This document shows positions 1 through 11,211 of a stretch of DNA of 64,000 nt, piece by piece. The stretch is from the NCBI GenBank assembly GCA_001792895.1, contig MARA01000006.1, forward strand, positions 372,001 to 436,000, written 5' to 3'. The stretch's first letter is position 1, and the number at the start of each line of letters is the position of its first letter. Source of the stretch: Lentinus brumalis (lineage: Eukaryota; Basidiomycota; Agaricomycetes; Polyporales; Polyporaceae). The position numbers and the translations under genes were made by a program. The notes beneath the pieces are model-generated. The model saw only the letters and a program-made list of their open reading frames with translations. It did no database searches and was not told the origin of the DNA.

Positions 1-609
1 GCGCCTCCCATCCATAGACCCTGTGTCGCTGTCTTTGCATCGCGCGTTGCACAATTTCCGACCGGTGACAGAGGAATACGCAGCCGTGCCGTATTCTGAG
101 GCGTTCAACTGGGAGGAGCTCGAGCTCCCAGAGGACGAGGAGCGCGAGTGGTATTGCGTCGCTTTCCGTAGCAAGCGGAAGGAGGGCAGCGACGGCGGTC
201 GTGAGTATATGCATGGTCTCTGCATGCGTGTTCCTTACTGACATTCGCTCCTTATAGCCCTCTACGAGGCGGACAAGAAGGCTCATGAAGAGGCCGTCTC
301 AAATGGCGGTGTACGTGCATCGTCGCCCTAACCCAATGACCCTCCTACTTACGGATATTTTTCTCTCAGTTGATTTTGTACTGGTACGGGACGCCGCACC
401 CAACGACGGGTCTCAACCTCGCGACGTGCATCTGGCAGTCGCGTGCGCACGCGGCCGCGGCAAACTCTCGTCCCCACCACATTCGCGCAATGAAGCTGGC
501 TGCCGCTTCGTACGAGCGGTACGAACTGGAGCGTTACCGCCTCCAGAAGGTCAAGGGCGAACGTCGCGTGCGCGTGCAGCCCTACGACGGTGGGGATGTC
601 GGCTGGTAG
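1..609 (+). CDS. UPF0643-like conserved fungal protein, 3' part
   Basis: This is the C-terminal part of a gene whose 5' end lies left of the window. Three exons can be read (1-200, 258-310, 370-609), joined in frame by GTGAGT...TATAG and GTACGT...CTCAG introns. The protein contains LILYWYGTPHPTTGLNLATC, then WQSRAHAAAA, a YERYELERYRLQKV segment, and ends in GGDVGW. From memory, this WYG...LATCIWQSR...LERYRL pattern is typical of the fungal UPF0643 family, a small uncharacterised cytosolic family. No catalytic motif, signal peptide or membrane segment is visible. Function is unknown. Frame and splicing are solid, and the family name rests on recalled similarity. Confidence 0.75.
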
Positions 610-913
610 ATGTCCGAGGCGTGCGGAGGTCGTTTCTTTGAATTGTTTGTGTCTTCTTGTTGTCGTTTTGTTACTTACTCGCTGTCGATACGCTTTCAGT
701 ACTCTAAATCGCAATTATTGTCTGGATGAATATATGGTCTTGTCCGGATTGCTTAGCATGCGAGCGGCCTTCGTCTGGAGTGGGGTTGCGACGCGTGTAC
801 TAGTACAGCACTTCACTTTCATGCTTTTTGAAACTTCGGGGATCACCAGATACACATAGGAATGTGTCGGGGACTACTCCCGACGACGTCAAGCACTAAG
901 ATGCAACATAGTG
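610..913. other. Intergenic, convergent gene ends
   Basis: About 300 bases between the stop of the UPF0643-like gene and the stop of the minus-strand S10 gene. Both genes end here, so it should hold only 3' UTRs. No coding or RNA signal is seen. Confidence 0.6.
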
Positions 914-2869
914 ATCATGCGATGGTCTGTCCGTGTATCGTTTGATTGAAGAACTGGAGCGCAGCCTCTCCCTTGCCCAGCGAGCCCGTCGCAGAGTCGC
1001 CGATGTTGTGGCCGCTGTGAGCCTGCTATGAGAGTGTCCTCGTGGCTGAAGAGAAAATACTCACGCGCCAGAGAAGCGGACATAGGTGAACGGCGGGAGC
1101 TGCTTGAACTGCCCGACCGTCTCGCTCCCAACCTTGTACGGGGTCCACTGGGTGAAGTAGAAGTCCGACGTCGCATCGGTGTCGAGGTCAGCGGCAAGTG
1201 CCTCAGTGAGCATGTGGTTGCCGATGAAATCCTGTCGGTCCCAAGTTATGAGCTCTGATGTAGAGACGTTCGCAGAAACTGGAGGCGTACAGCGTCACCA
1301 GACCACATTCCAACCAGGATGTTCTTGTTTATCAAACCCTCGAGGAGCGGCCTGGAGTTGCGGATCCAGCTCCCAGTGGTCTTGAAGTTGTACGCCACGT
1401 AGATGTTGCCCTCGGTGTACTGAGACGTCGCGCCAATCTTGGACTGGATAGCGGAGTCGGAAAGGTACGTCGTGGTGGACGGGTCGGTCTTGTTCGAGTT
1501 TACGTGAAACTGGTTGAAGCTGCCGACGAGCGGGTCGTAGAAGTTCTGCTCGGCGGCGAGGCCGGCGTCCCAGCAGATGAGCTGGTTGTTGGAGGTGTTG
1601 TTGGCGTAGCAGTCCTGGACTTTCTTCTGAATGCCCGAGTTGTCGGTTGCATACCACAGGCGATCTTGTTCGAGGATGGTTGATGCCGAGACAAGCTGAG
1701 CGTACCTGACCAATGCGCGGGCAGAGGTGAGTCGCTGGATGCAGGAGATCAAGTTGTGCTTCTAACTCACGGGTTGCCAACAGTGTAGTCCAGGTAGTAC
1801 GGGAGCTGAAGGAGGGGGTCCTGTATGCTGATGGTCAGTAAGATATTCCAAGATCACGATATGCAGTAAACCATATCCTGACCATGTATGGTCCTCCTAT
1901 GCCAATGTTCTTCACATTTATCTTAACACCTGAGACAGTCCCGGCGTCGACGGCGTCGTTCTGGTTCAAAAAGTGCCTGGCAATCCAACATCGGATAAAT
2001 TGTTCGCCCAGTCATATAAATGCCCGGATGACTCACGTAGCAAAGGTTGAAACCAGCGTGCCTCCGTAGCTGTCCAACCAGAGTCAAACTCCCATTGAGC
2101 ACGCAGCACGCAGCACAACTCACTGTTCACTCCAGAGACCGAAGTCATTCTTCTGATACTTGGCGAAGCGAGAGTCGGCGAAGAATATTTGTAGGAACTG
2201 CACAGAGGTATCAGCAGAGGTCCTTCTCTGGGGTCATCTGGGCACACACCTGCCACACATCAGCGGCCGCCGCCTGTGTGGTACTGATGTTCCTTGACCC
2301 GTACGAGAAGCCGACGCCGATCGGCTGGTCAATGTAAAGGCTGACGGCAAGGTGAGCATGCAATCCAGCCATAACACCCTGCGCACATACACATTGGAGA
2401 CTTGATTGAAAGAGTACGGGTTGAGGGCTACCGTCTTCTCGTCGTCATTGAGACGGCACGGTCCATTCTCCGTCAGCAGGCCGACCATGCTTGAGGTACC
2501 GCCCTATCGTATAAAGTGACTTCAGGACCCCACAGGACGCCAGAACAGACAGACTACGCACCTCTCCTTGAAGCCATACCGTCAACGGAGCCGTGTCTGG
2601 GTTGTTGCGTGCCTCGAAGAACCAGAACCTATGATTCGCCCACGGTTAGCACTCCTACAGAGGGGCGAAGAAGTGGCAACGCACCAGACGCTACCGTCGG
2701 AAGAGATATCACTGTATCCAGAAGCCTGGTAGACACCGGTGGTGGTCTCACACACGCCACTGTTCTCGACGACGCCGCGGAGCTTCCCCGGGGTGGGAGC
2801 GCTTGCAGCTGTAGCGGTGGCTACGACGGACAGTGCCGCAACCGCTGCGGCGAGCAGAGCTGACAACAT
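914..2869 (-). CDS. Serine carboxypeptidase-like protein (S10), catalytic serine apparently replaced
   Basis: Secreted S10 carboxypeptidase-like protein spread over many short exons. The start is the ATG at 2869, followed by a hydrophobic Ala-rich signal peptide (MLSALLAAAVAALSVV). Family landmarks in order: WFFEARNNPDTAPLTVW, SSMVGLLTENGPC, YIDQPIGVGFSYGS, FFADSRFAKYQKNDFGLW, DPLLQLPYYLDYTVGNP, a catalytic-Asp region SGDADFIGNHMLTEAL and a catalytic-His region SGAGHNIGDS. These fit the basidiomycete O-type S10 subfamily, which removes C-terminal amino acids from peptides. Two active-site stretches are unusual. The oxyanion segment, normally GGPGSSS, reads QGEGGTSSM. The nucleophile segment, normally ESYGG, reads WSEHYGG across a clean 54-nt intron. 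Either this is a non-catalytic paralogue or a splice or sequence error hides the Ser. The family is certain, the activity doubtful. Confidence 0.85.
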
Positions 2870-2929
2870 GGCGATATCGACAGACCGACGACGATGTCTG
2901 GGGACATATCGAGTGATGTCGTCTGGTTG

Positions 2930-2936
2930 TTATATA
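2930..2936 (-). promoter_or_regulatory. TATA box of the S10 gene
   Basis: TATATAA on the minus strand, about 60 bases upstream of the S10 start codon, a normal distance for a fungal TATA element. Its function is inferred from sequence and position only. Confidence 0.5.
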
Positions 2937-3951
2937 GAAACGGACGACGCCCATTGTCATCAGTTCGCTCGCTAGTTGACTGTATGCGCTCGAGTCCCTC
3001 TCGGCCAAATCATTGGCAGCAGACGTCTCGAAATCGCGAAATCAGCGAGAAGAGATTCAAGAGGCACAGGATGTGTCGACTCTGCTTGCGTTGGGGGATA
3101 ATGTGATCAGCACTCTCGATACCGCCGAGTGGGAGGCAATGCTGCTTCCCGGTCTGAGCGCCGTGTTGCATGTGCTCGAAGGGCGGAGCACATTGGAGGT
3201 GATACTCCTTCCAACTGGCGCTCACAGCGAGCACACCGTCCAACTCATATGTGGAAGGATATCAGTAACGTGTGATTCACCGAGGATAACTACCTGCGGA
3301 GTGTCCGTGGACGGTTCCGTGCGATGATGTTGCCAACTGGAGCACTGCGGCGGGATGCTGGCGATCAGCATTCAACTTCAGAAACGACAGTGACCTCACC
3401 GGTGGACGGGATATCAGGGGCTCGGTGGATGTTCACGCGAAGAACGTGGTCAGGAGGGTGTATTGCTAGAGACAATCCGAAGGCGCTCCTTGACAAGCTC
3501 TGCCGTTCCTGACCTTCGCAAGCGTTCAAACTGTAGGCGGAGACTGGCCGTCTTCCCAGAGCTACAAGATGCCCGAAGAATGTCGTCATCAGAAGGTCGG
3601 GCGGGAGATGATTCGGAACTGCTCTCGTTCCGAGACGGCTAATCTCCCAGTCATGCGTGCTACAGCGACACGCCGAGGCTCGCCATTCATACTCCTGAAG
3701 CACGCTATATGCTAAGGGGCTGAGCCGCATAGTTCAGTATGCAACAATGATAATATGCGACTACACAACTACTTACTGGTCATCATCAGTGGTGTGTCCT
3801 GGCGATGATTCCGAGCCGTTTCGCCGTCGACTCTGGCCTTCTCGGGCACTTGGGTTATTTCAGAACAACACGGTCGCCGGTGAACGTCCGCTAATGACGA
3901 ACGCGAAGCGATTGTGATTGTGGGAAAAGGGCTAAGGAACACTCAGCGCTC
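2937..3951. other. Intergenic with a possible degenerate coding remnant
   Basis: About 1 kb between the S10 promoter and the next minus-strand gene. A plus-strand frame around 2985-3270 has a helical, coding-like composition (segments DVSTLLALGDNVISTLD and EWEAMLLPGLSAVLHVLEG). It has no good start codon, and no complete downstream exon chain could be built. The pattern faintly recalls the helical N-terminal region of basidiomycete STAND/NLR-like proteins, but that is recall only. A 121-aa minus-strand frame at 3365-3730 is also open. Neither is called as a gene. Confidence 0.3.
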
Positions 3952-6599
3952 TCAGTCAGACCACGACTCGATCGTATCCTTCGACTCCTGGGAGGACCGC
4001 GCCAACTCGTCCTCTTCAATCTCGTCGGCCCAAGAACCGCACCCTGCGGCGTGTTCCCCACTTTGTGAAGTCGACTGGCTGATCTCTTCCTCCGATGCCG
4101 GCTGGTCGTGAACGATTGCGGAGGGCTTGAGGGACGGATTGGAGGATCGCGTGTTCGCGTGAACGGCTCTCTTTGTACACTCCCATCAGCAAAATTCCAG
4201 TATAGTTCCGCGTGTGTACTCACCTGCGCAACCCGATCTTTTGGATGAGAACTTAATCCCTCCACAACTCCTTCTCCTTCTCCATCGACGTCAGCCGGAC
4301 CTCGCAGCGGTGATATGTAGATACCGGGCGCAGGAGCAAATGACGCTGCAGGAGGGGTATCACTGCGCGGTTCTGCTTCTTCCTCGTCCACGCCATCGTC
4401 GTACGAGCGACTCCGTTGCCCGTCCTGGGGCCGTACGCCCATAAGATGCTCACGAACATCCTCGGCCCAAGGGTCCTGATCGCTAAGTTCCGCCTGTGTC
4501 GACGGGGCAGTCATCCGGGGAGTTGCTACTGAGCGCAAACGGCGGTCCGTTTGCGTGTATCGTGAGTCGTGAGTTGCGTGGTATCGTCTCGATGGAGTGT
4601 GTATATGCGCGTCGGCATGACGCTGGATCTGAGGGCTCTGCATGTCTGGGGTCGAGATCCCACTGAGTCTAAGAGAGGCAGGCGAGGACTCCAGCGCAGC
4701 ATCCGGGGGGTCGAAGGAGTCGGTGCGGATGGGTGTATGCGGCTCCGGCGCTCTTGGCTGACTCCAGAATACCTCCTCAGAATAGCTGTCTGCAGGAGGA
4801 AGAGGAGACGAAGGGGCATCCAAGACAATGTCACCACGGTCGAACTTCTCCCACTTGAAGTCGAGCGCCTCGTAGTCAACCTGTTGCGAATGAGGAGTCC
4901 CAGGCTCGTCGGTCTCGAGAGGAGTACCGAGGTCGGGTTTACGACACTCAGCAAGGTCAGGCATGAAGCATTCCAGAGATGGAGAGGTGCAGGACGGTGC
5001 GGTGAATGTGTTTCTGGAGGGACTGGTGATCCATTGAGCATGGATGGATGGATGAGAAGGTCCCGGAAAGCGGTCTTGAGGGCACGATTGCAAAGTCATC
5101 GGATTGCTGAAAGACTGGCGAAAGCCCACAAAGGTAGGGGCTGTAGACATGTTCTTAGGTCCGGGTGTGGAGAACGGCTGTACGGCTAGCCAGGGTGACA
5201 GGGCCGGTGGCGGTGACTGTCGGTCCAGTCTTGAGCGCAGAACCGACGTAGCCGAAACAGGAGCAAGATTGGGTGCATGTACGACAGGACGCGCGAATCC
5301 ATCAGTGAGACAAGCAAGTCCAGGAGTCGAGAAAGGTACGGGCATCGGCGCTGTGTATGAGTCGGCATACATAGCGACAGTATTCAAGGCGTGATTTACC
5401 CGAGGCGCAGGAGCAGAGGCACTGTCGACGAATGATGATAGACATGATGCAGGTCCAGCAGTAGAGAAGGGGAGCTCAGTTGGTGGGGACAGACGAGGAG
5501 AGGGACTTTGATCCTCGGGCGATGCGAGCCACACTAGTGGAACCTCTGGAATTACAGGTCCGTGCACGTAGCCCAGCGTTGACTCGAGCGGGGCGCAATC
5601 ACGGGGTAGTCGTTCAGGAGCGACAGGAAGCTCAGGCTCTGCAGGAGGTCCGAAGGCAAAGGGCGAGGTCTCCACCGCCAAATGACTAGCACTGTCGGAA
5701 CTTCCGTCTGGTATCTGGCCGCCCGAGTCTGATGTTGGAAGGAGTAGACGCAATGGATGTTTCGATCCGAGAGTTGTGATTGTACCCCGCAACCAGGGAG
5801 GCAGAGATCTGGTCGCATCGGTAGTTCGAGGAGAGTCTTCATCCCAGTCGCAAAAAGCGGAGCGATCGAAAGGGTCATCATGATCTCTCACCGACGCTCC
5901 GGCACCGTCCATCTTCAGGACAGAAAAATCCTCTCCAAGAGCCCCGCCATCGAAGGCATTGTACGTATCCACCGGAGTTCGCGGAGCGTCATATGTTGTC
6001 GCCGATGAGGATGAAGTTGCTCGCTGACGACGGGCGCGCGTTGCGTTATTGGGGGTCGCATGCAAAGTGTTGACTGTTTGTATCATACGATCGAAGCGTG
6101 AGTTCAAGCCGTCCGTCCGCTGGCGTTTCGCTGGTCGTCCGGAGCCGCCTAAATCGACCAGAATATAGCCGCTTTCATAGCATGAAGCATGAACACTTAC
6201 TCTCATTCCCCCGCGGATCCGTGAGTCTGCAGATATCGACAGTCGACTAGTCAACTTCGGCAGTCCTGGATCCTCCACAGAGCTCACCGATTGGATTGCA
6301 GTCCATTCAGCAGAAGTCTGTGGCGATCGAGCGGTAGTGAATGTTTCTGCCGCATAGCCCAGCAAACGGACGCCTTGATCGTCGAAGCTGCCACGGAACA
6401 GCAGAATAGTAACGTAGTAGTGGTGGTTCGGTAGTAGTGGTGGTTCGGAGGCAAGACGCGTCCTGTCACCGCGCAGGCGCGCAGGCAGGGCGCTTGACGG
6501 ACAGGGCGACCTCCTTCTGTTCTGCACGCTTTCCATGGATATGACCATACCAGATCCTTCCTCCTCCTCACGGGCCTTGCGCTGTGCGGCGACAAGCAT
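3952..6599 (-). CDS. Hypothetical Ser/Pro-rich disordered protein
   Basis: A long minus-strand gene of roughly 850 residues with no recognised domain. A continuous frame runs through nearly all of it because at least one intron (about 6181-6231, GTAAGT...TTTAG) leaves the frame open. A second intron (about 4181-4233, GTGAGT...CAAAG, 53 nt) changes the frame. After it the protein ends with an acidic tail containing GSWADEIEEDELARSS and ESKDTIESWSD, stopping at 3952. Reading through instead gives a basic tail ending at 3891, which looks less natural. The body is rich in Ser, Pro, Thr and Asp with basic patches such as RPAKRQRTDG. No signal peptide or membrane segment is seen. The start is uncertain: the ATG at 6599 is the first in frame, but a 17-bp tandem duplication at 6414-6447 lies in this 5' part, so the first exon may differ. 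Confidence 0.55.
6414..6447. repeat. Perfect 17-bp tandem duplication (two units)
   Basis: The unit GTAGTAGTGGTGGTTCG occurs twice back to back (6414-6430 and 6431-6447). Seventeen is not a multiple of three, so copy-number change would shift the frame if this stretch is translated in the minus-strand gene it overlaps. Confidence 0.9.
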
Positions 6600-7898
6600 G
6601 ATCGTGGCCAATTTGCTGACTGTGCCAGCTAACCGCAATTCCACACAGCGATGTCATATGCGCAGTCTGCACAGATCGCGTCGCATTGCCATCAGGTCGC
6701 ACCGAGCTCTTCTGGGTTGAGCGACCCTTCGCCATCCCGTCAAGCTGAAGCCAGACCTTATGGGACCCAAAGATCTGGGTTATCAGGCACGCTCAAGGGT
6801 GTCACTCTCAGGGGCTGAGGTCATGGTCGCACCGTTCAAGTCGTGTCTCAACCCCGAATGTCTAGGTCGATCTACTATGCGGCCCTAGTCGTGGCGTGCG
6901 CCGGCTACCTGCTCTACGGACTGTGGTCGCACTCGCACTCAGAGACGCCACCGGTGAGTCTGAATGCATCAAACCCGCCAAGCCATTGGATGCCGAGCCC
7001 ATATCGTAAGATGCAAGAATCGCGGACTCAGTCTGCAAAAGGGCGTTGTTGATCTTCGTCAAGATACTCGGGATGTGGCGTAGCTACGCCTAGGTACGCA
7101 TCCGGGGTCTGACTCCATGTTTCTCAACGCACTCTGCAGTCAAAATAGTTCGAGTGCTTGGAGACAGAGGTTCTCTGTTCATGAAGCCATGTCGACGTTG
7201 CTATTCAAGACATCAAGCGCTAATGTCGGATGACGTTCAAGGCTCGCTCTCCGAACTTCGTTCTCTCTCCGAGTCTCCCATCAGTAAGGAACGGCGGCCG
7301 TACTTGCGGCTGATCGTTGTTATGTGAGGTGCCAGCTGGACTCGGAGTGGCGAGAGAAGAATGTCTTGCTCAGAGCCCGGATTGACAGGCACGGCTAACT
7401 ATGCTAGTGATGACAGAGCATGGCAGCTAAACTTCCCCCCTCATCCGCGTAAAAGCGGACAAATGCACAGTGGTGGCGCACGGGGAACGACTCGGGCGAT
7501 TCGTAACCACAGTGGCTATGACCTTCGGCATCAACCAAAGAACGCCGAGGACATCCCGTTTTTGGTAACTCTGTCCTCCTAGACCAAGGCGCTCATCCCC
7601 TCGGGCAGTTAAACTCTCAACGCCGAAGATGACCTGGTAAAGATGACCTGAACTGAAGACTTGCCCTGCCGCAAGATGGGACTGTCACTCATCAATGAAC
7701 CCGCACCGTGCCACCGACCTTTCTTACGTATGCACAAGAGTAGGAGCACGCGTAAGGTGCCCGACATGGTCTCCGAGCGGTTTCCAAGGCGCGGCTGACG
7801 CTTCCGTGGCCATAAAAGCCGGCTGCTCGATATGACCCTTCCAGTATTCACCCGCTCCCGTCCTCTGCCTGTCCAGGATCTGTACTGCAACGCGAACC
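6600..7898. other. Divergent intergenic region
   Basis: About 1.3 kb between the 5' end of the disordered-protein gene (-) and the reductase gene (+), so it should contain both promoters. A short plus-strand frame from ATG 6858 encodes a hydrophobic stretch (YYAALVVACAGYLLYGLW) followed by a splice-donor-like GTGAGT at 6954. No downstream exons could be connected, so it is noted but not called as a gene. The rest shows no coding signal. Confidence 0.45.
7812..7817 (+). promoter_or_regulatory. Possible TATA element of the reductase gene
   Basis: ATAAAA about 85 bases upstream of the reductase start codon. The match is weak and the call is by position only. Confidence 0.3.
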
Positions 7899-9334
7899 AT
7901 GTCTATCTCCCCCCTGCCCTAATCTTGGTGAGTACTTTACTGATCGATAGGCCGCTGTGATTTAACCAGTGTTGCTCCCTAGGTCACTGGTGCCTCTGGC
8001 TTTCTTGCCACACACATCGTGACTCAGCTACTCGAGGGTGGCTACCGCGTCAGGGGGTGAGAATTCTTCCCCTACATTCACAACAGCCCTCTCACCCACA
8101 ACAGTACCGCACGTGGCGCAAAGCTTGACCTCATTCGCGAGCACTTCAAGGCCAATCCCAATTTTGAGGCCGTGAAGATCGATGACATCGCTACCGGCGA
8201 CTTCTCTTCTGCCCTCAAAGGTGCGATCACTACTTGCCTACCTGCGGCATTCGCGACAGACCGTAAGCTAAATCGCTCTTCCACCATTCGTAGGCGTCAA
8301 CGCTGTCATCCATACGGCGTCGCCTCTCGTTGGGAAGGCAGCTCCTGCTGAGCAGATCCAGGTGCGTTCGCTGGACCATCGATACCCAACATCACTCTGA
8401 CATTGCATATAACTCAGGGCGCGGTCGAGGGCACGTTGAACGTGCTTCGTCAGGCCGTTGCCGCAGGTATCTACAAGGCTGTCGTGACGAGCAGCTGGGC
8501 CACGTTATTGGACCGTAAGTCCTCCAGTCAGACCGAGGCATCCTTTATGTGCTCATACCGTTCTAGCCGACCACAAGGACGTCTTCAAGGGCATCACGTT
8601 CACCGAGCAGAGTGAGTACTTGAATCGTGACCGTTTCATCTTCATTTAACCAACTCATCCAGACTACGGGAAGGCGACTCGCGAGGACCTCATCAACGGG
8701 AATCACGACCCGTTCTACATCTACATGGGCAGCAAGATCCTCGCCGAAGAGGCTGCCTGGAAGTTTGCCGAGGAGAATCCGCAGTTTGACCTTGCCACAA
8801 GTACGTCCATTCTGCCGCGTAGGCTCACAAGACAGATGTAACTGACTGTGATCTGGCTCAGTCAACCCACCTTTCCTGTTTGGAAAGTTCCTCCTCCACC
8901 CCGGCGACGGCCCAAGCTCCCTTGGCTCGAACGTCATCCTCTACCAGCTCATCGCCGGCAAGGGCGGCCGCCCGCTCCCTCCGCAAGCTTCCCCAGAGTA
9001 CTGCCACGTCGCCGACGCCGCGCGAGCCCACATTCTCGCGCTCAAGCTTCCGAAGGTCCCCGCCAGCGGTGACATCCGCAACAAGCGGTTCATCGTCGCC
9101 GCACCCGTACCGGCCGTCTACACCGAAGTGGTCAAGTATGTCGCCGAGAAGTACCCCGAGCTAAGGGATCGCCTCCCGACGCTGGAAAACGCCCCTCCGC
9201 TGCCCGGCCCGCTGTCGAAGAGCGACACGACGCGTGCGAGGGAGGTCCTCGGCATCAAGGAGTATATCGGGTTGGAGGAGACTCTCGACGAGACGATCAC
9301 GTCGTTGCTCGAGGTCGAGAAGTCGTGGAAGTAA
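7899..9334 (+). CDS. NAD(P)-dependent epimerase/dehydratase family reductase (GRE2/DFR-like)
   Basis: Extended short-chain dehydrogenase of about 340 residues in six to seven exons. The Rossmann motif is VTGASGFLATHIVTQLLEGG (exon 2). It is followed by VIHTASPL, the active-site Ser in VVTSSWATLLD, the YxxxK pair in FYIYMGSKILAEEAAW, and NPPFLFG. This set matches fungal methylglyoxal/ketone reductases of the GRE2 type and dihydroflavonol-4-reductase relatives, cytosolic enzymes that reduce carbonyl groups with NADPH. The start needs comment. ATG 7899 (context ACCATGTC) is followed by six C's, and the frame stops after seven codons. With seven C's it would read directly into PPALILVTGASGF. I therefore treat 7899 as the true start with a likely one-base under-call at 7909-7914. 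The substrate cannot be told from sequence. Confidence 0.85.
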
Positions 9335-9630
9335 ATTCTGAATGGTCGAGCTCCACGTAGATATTTCTCGTTACAAACGTTATTAATGGCCTGAATAGAC
9401 CCTCATATCTTTGCCCAGTGCAGTTGCGAGCATTGGCGCTCACGGCAACCATGTCGCTTCGCCGATGCTAGCATCGATTCCTGAAGGAGAAGCTCAACGT
9501 CCTCGGGAACCATGGCATCATGTACTCTACGCCTTTTCAGTGCTCGAGGTCCGCGTCCCAGTACTCATTCCCGTCCGCCGCACGATAAGTACTTTCGCGG
9601 ACCCAGGTCCCCACTGGGTCGGGTAAGCCC
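9335..9630. other. Intergenic, convergent gene ends
   Basis: Lies between the reductase stop and the outer edge of the inverted-duplication arm that carries the left protease gene. Probably 3' UTR sequence. No gene is seen. Confidence 0.5.
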
Positions 9631-9742
9631 CCAAGGTCAGAAGGGATCAAGAACGGGAGATGATATATGTATTGAGAATCATCGGTCCAGACGATGCATA
9701 CATGGGAGCGGCTCGTAATGGAGCACAAGATCGAAACACGCT

Positions 9743-11211
9743 CTACTTCAGACTGGCGAAGCCGACAGCGTTCTGGTCGAACGAGAACACAGAGTAGACG
9801 TTCTTCATGAAGCTGCACACGATGCATCAGCATGTGGCTTCCCACAACTACAGGCCCGCACGAGCAAAGACTCACCTGTCACCAACGAGCCAGACGTTCG
9901 TGCCCAGACCGAGGTCGTGGCCGACAATTGCCCCAATGCACCGCGTGCTCCCGGCACTGGCTTGTCCGAGGTTCATGTTCGCCGCGGAGATCGTCCAGCT
10001 CTTGCCGCCCCAGCTGAACCCGACGTTCGACGGTACAGCGTTGCACGGAAACGAGTAGAAGCCGTTCTTCGAGTCGTACACTTGCGAGCCGGGGATGCTC
10101 TGATAGAACGTCGCGACCTGGCTCGGAGGGCCGTAGATCAGCGTCGTCCCCGAGTCGATGATCGTCTGGATGCTAGACACCACCGCCTGCCATAATCCAT
10201 CAGTGTGTGCTCTAGACTCCAAGCACCAGACGGGAGAGCCGCGTACCTTGGAGCCAACCATGACCTTCGCCGTGTTCCCGCTGCCGATCTGCCAGAACCC
10301 AGAACCGGTATTCACGGAGTGGTACTCGATCGAGTCCTTGTAGAGATTCGGGTTCGTGCCGCCGAGGTAGAGCTCCGAGCCAGACTTGGCCAGCTTGAAC
10401 GCGAACACCCCGGCCTTCACCGTGCCCTGCGCCTTCGCGCTGTTGAAGAACGGGTTCTGGCGGAACTGCGAGAGCGCGGGGTACGCCATGCCCAGGATCC
10501 CGTCCATCTTCTCGCCCGCGAACGACGCCGACAGCTGCGTGACGGGCGAGAAGTATTGGCCCGTTGCGGTGACTCCTGCGACGGTGACGGTCTCCGTGTA
10601 CACAGGGCCCGAGACGGTCGAGCCGTCCCCATATGAGATCGAGAACTGGCCCGACTTGCGTGCGGAGGTGGTGGACGCCTTCCCGTCGTACTTGTGTTTG
10701 CCATTGCACGTAGAGCTCGTGCAGTTGACGGAGGGCACCCAGAGGTCGGACGAGCCCGTGTCGAAGTCGATATAGAACGGCTGCTTGTTGCCGCCGATGG
10801 AGATTGTGCCGGCCCAGTACACGTCGTTGTTCTCGTCGTTGAGGGCCTCGCCTTGGCGCGCGGCGAGGCCTGAGGAGGAGCTGGTGAGGTTGGCGACGGG
10901 GCGGATGTGTGCGCCCTCGTTGAACGCCTGTTCACCCTCGTTGCGCTTGAGATTCAGGAGGTTGCGGCGGTGCTTGCTAGAGGAGGCAAGTCGATGAGTT
11001 CTGGGGATATGGGCGAGCGAGGCGAGAAGGCGGCTTACTTGGAATCGCGGACAACCTGCTTGATCGCGCCAGTGTGGTCGAACGACCCGTCGTCCTTGAT
11101 GAGTGTGTTGCGCTTGTCGATGGCAACTGCAGTGCCAAGTCCCCCGGCCAGCGGGGTTGCAGAGGCGGACATAACGAGCGCCAGGCTGATCAAGCTGCTC
11201 TTAATGAACAT
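9743..11211 (-). CDS. Secreted aspartic protease, pepsin family A1 (copy A)
   Basis: Pepsin-like endopeptidase of about 427 residues in four exons. It starts at ATG 11211 with a signal peptide (MFIKSSLISLALVMSASA) and a prosegment containing KR and RR pairs. The mature enzyme has the first catalytic Asp in FDTGSSDLWVPS, the flap Tyr in SISYGDGSTVSG, and the second catalytic Asp in IDSGTTLIYGPP. It ends in NAVGFASLK. These are the standard bilobal A1 features, so it should be an active acid protease secreted for nutrient peptide release. It differs from copy B (17449-18920) by a few substitutions, for example SIGGNK against SIGSNK and PVYTET against PVYMET. Both copies are intact and lie in an inverted duplication, transcribed outward. 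Confidence 0.95.

Noticed and set aside
6858..7051. Short plus-strand frame with a hydrophobic helix
   Set aside because: A donor-like GTGAGT follows, but no further exons or stop in spliced form could be supported.
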